Source of the DNA: Streptomyces sp. NBC_01244
Lineage (GTDB): Bacteria > Actinomycetota > Actinomycetes > Streptomycetales > Streptomycetaceae
DNA: 64,000 bases
Assembly: GCF_035987325.1 (NCBI RefSeq)
Contig: NZ_CP108488.1
Coordinates: 1,116,001 to 1,180,000, forward strand
Reading direction: 5' to 3'
The position numbers and the translations under genes were made by a program. Positions 62,020 through 64,000 of this stretch are shown here, in pieces (within the stretch, counting starts at the first letter, position 1; each line of letters begins with the position of its first letter). The notes below the pieces were generated by a model. That model was given only the letters and a program-made list of their open reading frames with translations, was not told where the DNA came from and did not search any database.

Positions 62020-62480
62020 GTATGTCGCCGGGCGGCTGGAGCCGGTAGACACGGAGCGCATTGCCATGGAACACCGCGTTCCTCTCCCCCGGGCTCAGCC
62101 CCTCGACGAGGTGCCCGGCGATCCGGACAACCTCGGAGTAGTCGGCCCGGAGGGTGCAGACGGGCCAGTCCGAGCCGAAGAGCAGCCGGTCTGAGTCAAA
62201 GGCCTCAGGACCACGTCGGCGCACAGCGCGTCCGCGGCCGGTGGCGGCCTCGGTCACCAGCCCGTGGAGTTGGCGGACGCTGTCGGGCAGGGCGGCAGTT
62301 TGCGAACGTGTGCCGCCCACGGATCAAGGGTGCGTTCGGCGCCCAGCGGCTTGCCCAGGTGGTCGAGGACGAATGTCAGCCCGACGAGCCAGGCCGCCCC
62401 GAGCGCGGCCGCGGGCAACCGGTGCGGCTTGACGACCAGGTCGTACGCGAGGCCGGCCTCGGCGACGGCGATCAGTCCGT
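62020..62480 (-). pseudogene. Amidohydrolase_2 (sugar-lactonase-like) remnant
   Basis: First frame: AVAEAGLAYDLVVKPHRLP, GLTFVLDHLGKPLGAERTLD and WAAHVRKL. The frame changes near 62300, then continues ALPDSVRQLHGLVTEA and DRLLFGSDWPVCTLRADY, HGNALRVYRL. The HLGKP and GSDWP motifs are hallmarks of amidohydrolase-2 metal enzymes, many of which open sugar lactones. The 5' third is missing and part of the middle is deleted. Inactive. Confidence 0.65.
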
Positions 62481-62717
62481 TCGACGACGCTGACGCCGGC
62501 CGCCGCGGCTCCGGGGGCGAGGTCGCCGGCGCCGAAGGAGCGGTTCAGTGGGGCAAGGGCCTCGCCGGCGGCGTCGAGAAAGGAGGGGGAGCCGAGCCAG
62601 ACCACCCCGCGGTTGCCGGTGTCGCGCACTGTCCCAACATCTCCATGTCGGTCCACCTGCTCGGACCGGAGAAGGCCCCCGGCCCGGACTGCGAGTCGAG
62701 GATGTCGTAGCCCCCAT
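62481..62717. other. Gap of degraded sequence
   Basis: A leftward frame, VWLGSPSFLDAAGEALAPL, is protein-like for about 40 residues but was not assigned to a family. Confidence 0.35.
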
Positions 62718-62772
62718 TGGCCGGACAGTGGCACACCTCCCCGAACGGGAGGTCTGCCCACTGTCCGGCCAA
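62718..62772. repeat. Nested inverted repeat, possible terminator or transposon end
   Basis: Arms TTGGCCGGACAGTGG / CCACTGTCCGGCCAA (15 perfect bases) enclose a second stem CCTCCC / GGGAGG with a CGAAC loop. On the right it is followed by AAAAGGG. It could form a branched hairpin or cruciform. Confidence 0.75.
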
Positions 62773-62837
62773 AAAGGGTGATCGGACGTGTCCCGAAGGA
62801 TGCACTTCTGCTGTACCGGGATCTTGGGAGGGTAGAG

Positions 62838-62876
62838 CCCGGCGCCCGCCCGCTGTCAGGTCGGGCGGGCGCCGGG
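62838..62876. terminator. Perfect hairpin after the CBM6/ricin gene
   Basis: 15-base stem CCCGGCGCCCGCCCG / CGGGCGGGCGCCGGG with a 9-base loop, 11 bases past the leftward stop at 62887. Confidence 0.85.
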
Positions 62877-62886
62877 GGTTGCGGGG

Positions 62887-64000
62887 TCAGCTCACCTTGG
62901 TGAACTTCCACTGCTGGTTGGTGCCGGTGTGGCACGTCCACTGGATCAGCTGGGCGCCGTTGGTCGCCTTGGCGCCCGGGACGTCCAGACACTTGCCGCT
63001 GGCGACCGATACCAGCCGGTAGAGGTCGGTGGTCCCGCTGACGGGCTCGGCCCGCCACTTCTGATTCGCACCGCTATTGCAGGCCCACTGCTGGATCAGG
63101 GCACCGTCCGTGGTGATCTTCTCGCCCGGCAGGTCCATGCACTTGCTGCTGAACGCCGCCACCAGCGCGAAGGTGCCGTTGCCGGCGTCCGTCAACCGCC
63201 ACTTCTGGTTGGCGCCGGTGCCCGGCGTGTACTGGATCACCGCCGCACCGTCGGCGGAGGACATGGAGCGTACGTCCACCGCCAAACTGGTCGCCTTGTT
63301 GGTCAGGTTGTACGTCGACCCGGCCTGCGGGCCCGTCGCCGAACCGGTGGCGACACCACGGCCGTTGAAGGTCACCGAATCGACGTCGAAGGCTACCGAG
63401 CCCGGCTTGAACACCGCGTACACGGTGTGGGTGCCTCCCGGGTCCGTTATCTTGACGGCCGGCTGAGACGCGTAAGTGTCCCAACCGCCGGTACTGGTGA
63501 CGGGGCTGGTGGCGATGAGCGTGCCGGTCGGGGAGTCGGCGCGCAGTTCGACCGTGCCGCTGCCGCCTGTCGGGGCCGAGGTCCGGAAGGACACCGAGTC
63601 CAGCCCGGACATGTTCATCGGGGCGAAGGAGATCCAGTCGTTGGTGCCGATGTAACCGATGCGCTTCCCGCCTTCGGCAGCAGCGCCCTCGACGACCTGG
63701 ATGCCGGACTGGCCGGTGAAGTACTCGGCCTGCTTCTTCTTGGGCTGCAGGGTGGCACTGGTGGTGCCGGTCAACCCGCCCCGGTCGGTGTAGTCGGCCG
63801 AGAGCACGAAGTAGGTGTTGGCGTCCGCGTCGTGGCCGGAGGCGCTGGTCTGGATCGTTCCCGAGCAGCCGGTGTACTGGCCGGTGTCGTGGCTGTGGCT
63901 GTCGTGACCGAGGGCGGCGGTCACCTTGATCTTCGAACAGTCGATGGTGCCGTCCTCTGGATCGACCACGCTCACCGTGTAGTTGATGGTGTCGCCCAAG
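62887..64000 (-). CDS. Large secreted protein, C-terminal part with CBM6 and ricin B-lectin domains
   Basis: At least 370 residues; the 5' end lies beyond the window. The order is an Ig/PKD-like stretch (INYTVSVVDPEDGTIDCSKI), a CBM6-like domain (GGKRIGYIGTNDWISFAPMN, FRTSAPTGGSGTVELRADS), then a CBM13 beta-trefoil with NQKWRLTDAG, CMDLPGEKITTDGALIQQWA and NQQWKFTKVS. In Streptomyces this tail is typical of ThuA or PQQ-dependent sugar-dehydrogenase multidomain proteins, which is an inference. It binds carbohydrate outside the cell. Confidence 0.8.
   Translation of the reverse strand, partial: LGDTINYTVSVVDPEDGTIDCSKIKVTAALGHDSHSHDTGQYTGCSGTIQTSASGHDADANTYFVLSADYTDRGGLTGTTSATLQPKKKQAEYFTGQSGIQVVEGAAAEGGKRIGYIGTNDWISFAPMNMSGLDSVSFRTSAPTGGSGTVELRADSPTGTLIATSPVTSTGGWDTYASQPAVKITDPGGTHTVYAVFKPGSVAFDVDSVTFNGRGVATGSATGPQAGSTYNLTNKATSLAVDVRSMSSADGAAVIQYTPGTGANQKWRLTDAGNGTFALVAAFSSKCMDLPGEKITTDGALIQQWACNSGANQKWRAEPVSGTTDLYRLVSVASGKCLDVPGAKATNGAQLIQWTCHTGTNQQWKFTKVS

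Noticed and set aside
1..64000. tRNA genes or attachment sites flanking the integrative-element block
   Set aside because: No tRNA arm pattern or long direct repeat around the block could be seen by eye; the left end lies outside the window.

Overview
The window looks like a Streptomyces chromosome segment, probably from an accessory-rich arm. GC content is very high, and TTG/GTG starts behind AGGA/GGAG ribosome sites are common. Twin-arginine and lipoprotein signals, a melC1-melC2 tyrosinase pair, DUF317 proteins and large ATPase-LuxR (LAL) regulators are all typical of the genus. No tRNA, rRNA or CRISPR array was recognised. All identifications are by eye from sequence motifs, not from database searches.

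1-11 kb: a co-directional, largely translationally coupled set of genes resembling an integrative-element or plasmid core. It holds two small helical proteins each paired with a DUF317 protein, a VirD4/TraG-like coupling ATPase, three genes of unknown function of which two carry a repeated winged-helix-like module, a C5 cytosine methyltransferase, and a protein with two DnaB-N-like domains but no ATPase domain. The set ends in a truncated gene fused to a decayed cytochrome P450-ferredoxin pair. 11-19 kb: a DHFR-like reductase, a small CBM48 protein, a LAL regulator without its ATPase half, an IS3 remnant, a secreted M4 metalloprotease, an IS5 remnant and the debris of a sugar ABC transporter.

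19-30 kb: the best-integrated system. A leftward murR-murQ-BadF-type kinase-HAD phosphatase operon faces a rightward operon for an SsuA/B/C-type ABC transporter, a GH84 N-acetylglucosaminidase and a GH43-like protein. A perfect ATGAAA-N5-TTTCAT operator lies between them. Together they suggest release, uptake and catabolism of N-acetylmuramic acid and N-acetylglucosamine.

30-38 kb: two RsbW-like ATP-binding proteins, an alpha-galactosidase with a ricin lectin domain, a resuscitation-promoting-factor/M23 hydrolase, a lytic transglycosylase and a CAP-domain protein. 38-43 kb: a PadR regulator, an FAD oxidoreductase and a methyltransferase, divergent from a second methyltransferase and a YCII protein, with a perfect dyad in between. 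43-50 kb: an IS256 remnant, an intact LAL regulator, another DUF317 gene, fused HD/cupin fragments and a two-CBM32 GH20 hexosaminidase.

51-64 kb: melC1-melC2, then a patchwork containing a GH20 fragment, an IS630 remnant, a second copy of the Rpf-start/transglycosylase segment, an RbsA-type ATPase fragment and a frameshifted GntR gene. These are followed by a third RsbW-like gene, two more LAL regulators in tandem, amidohydrolase and FadR debris, and the C-terminal part of a secreted CBM6/ricin protein running off the window. The many fragments, insertion-sequence remnants and duplicated blocks mark a region under active rearrangement.
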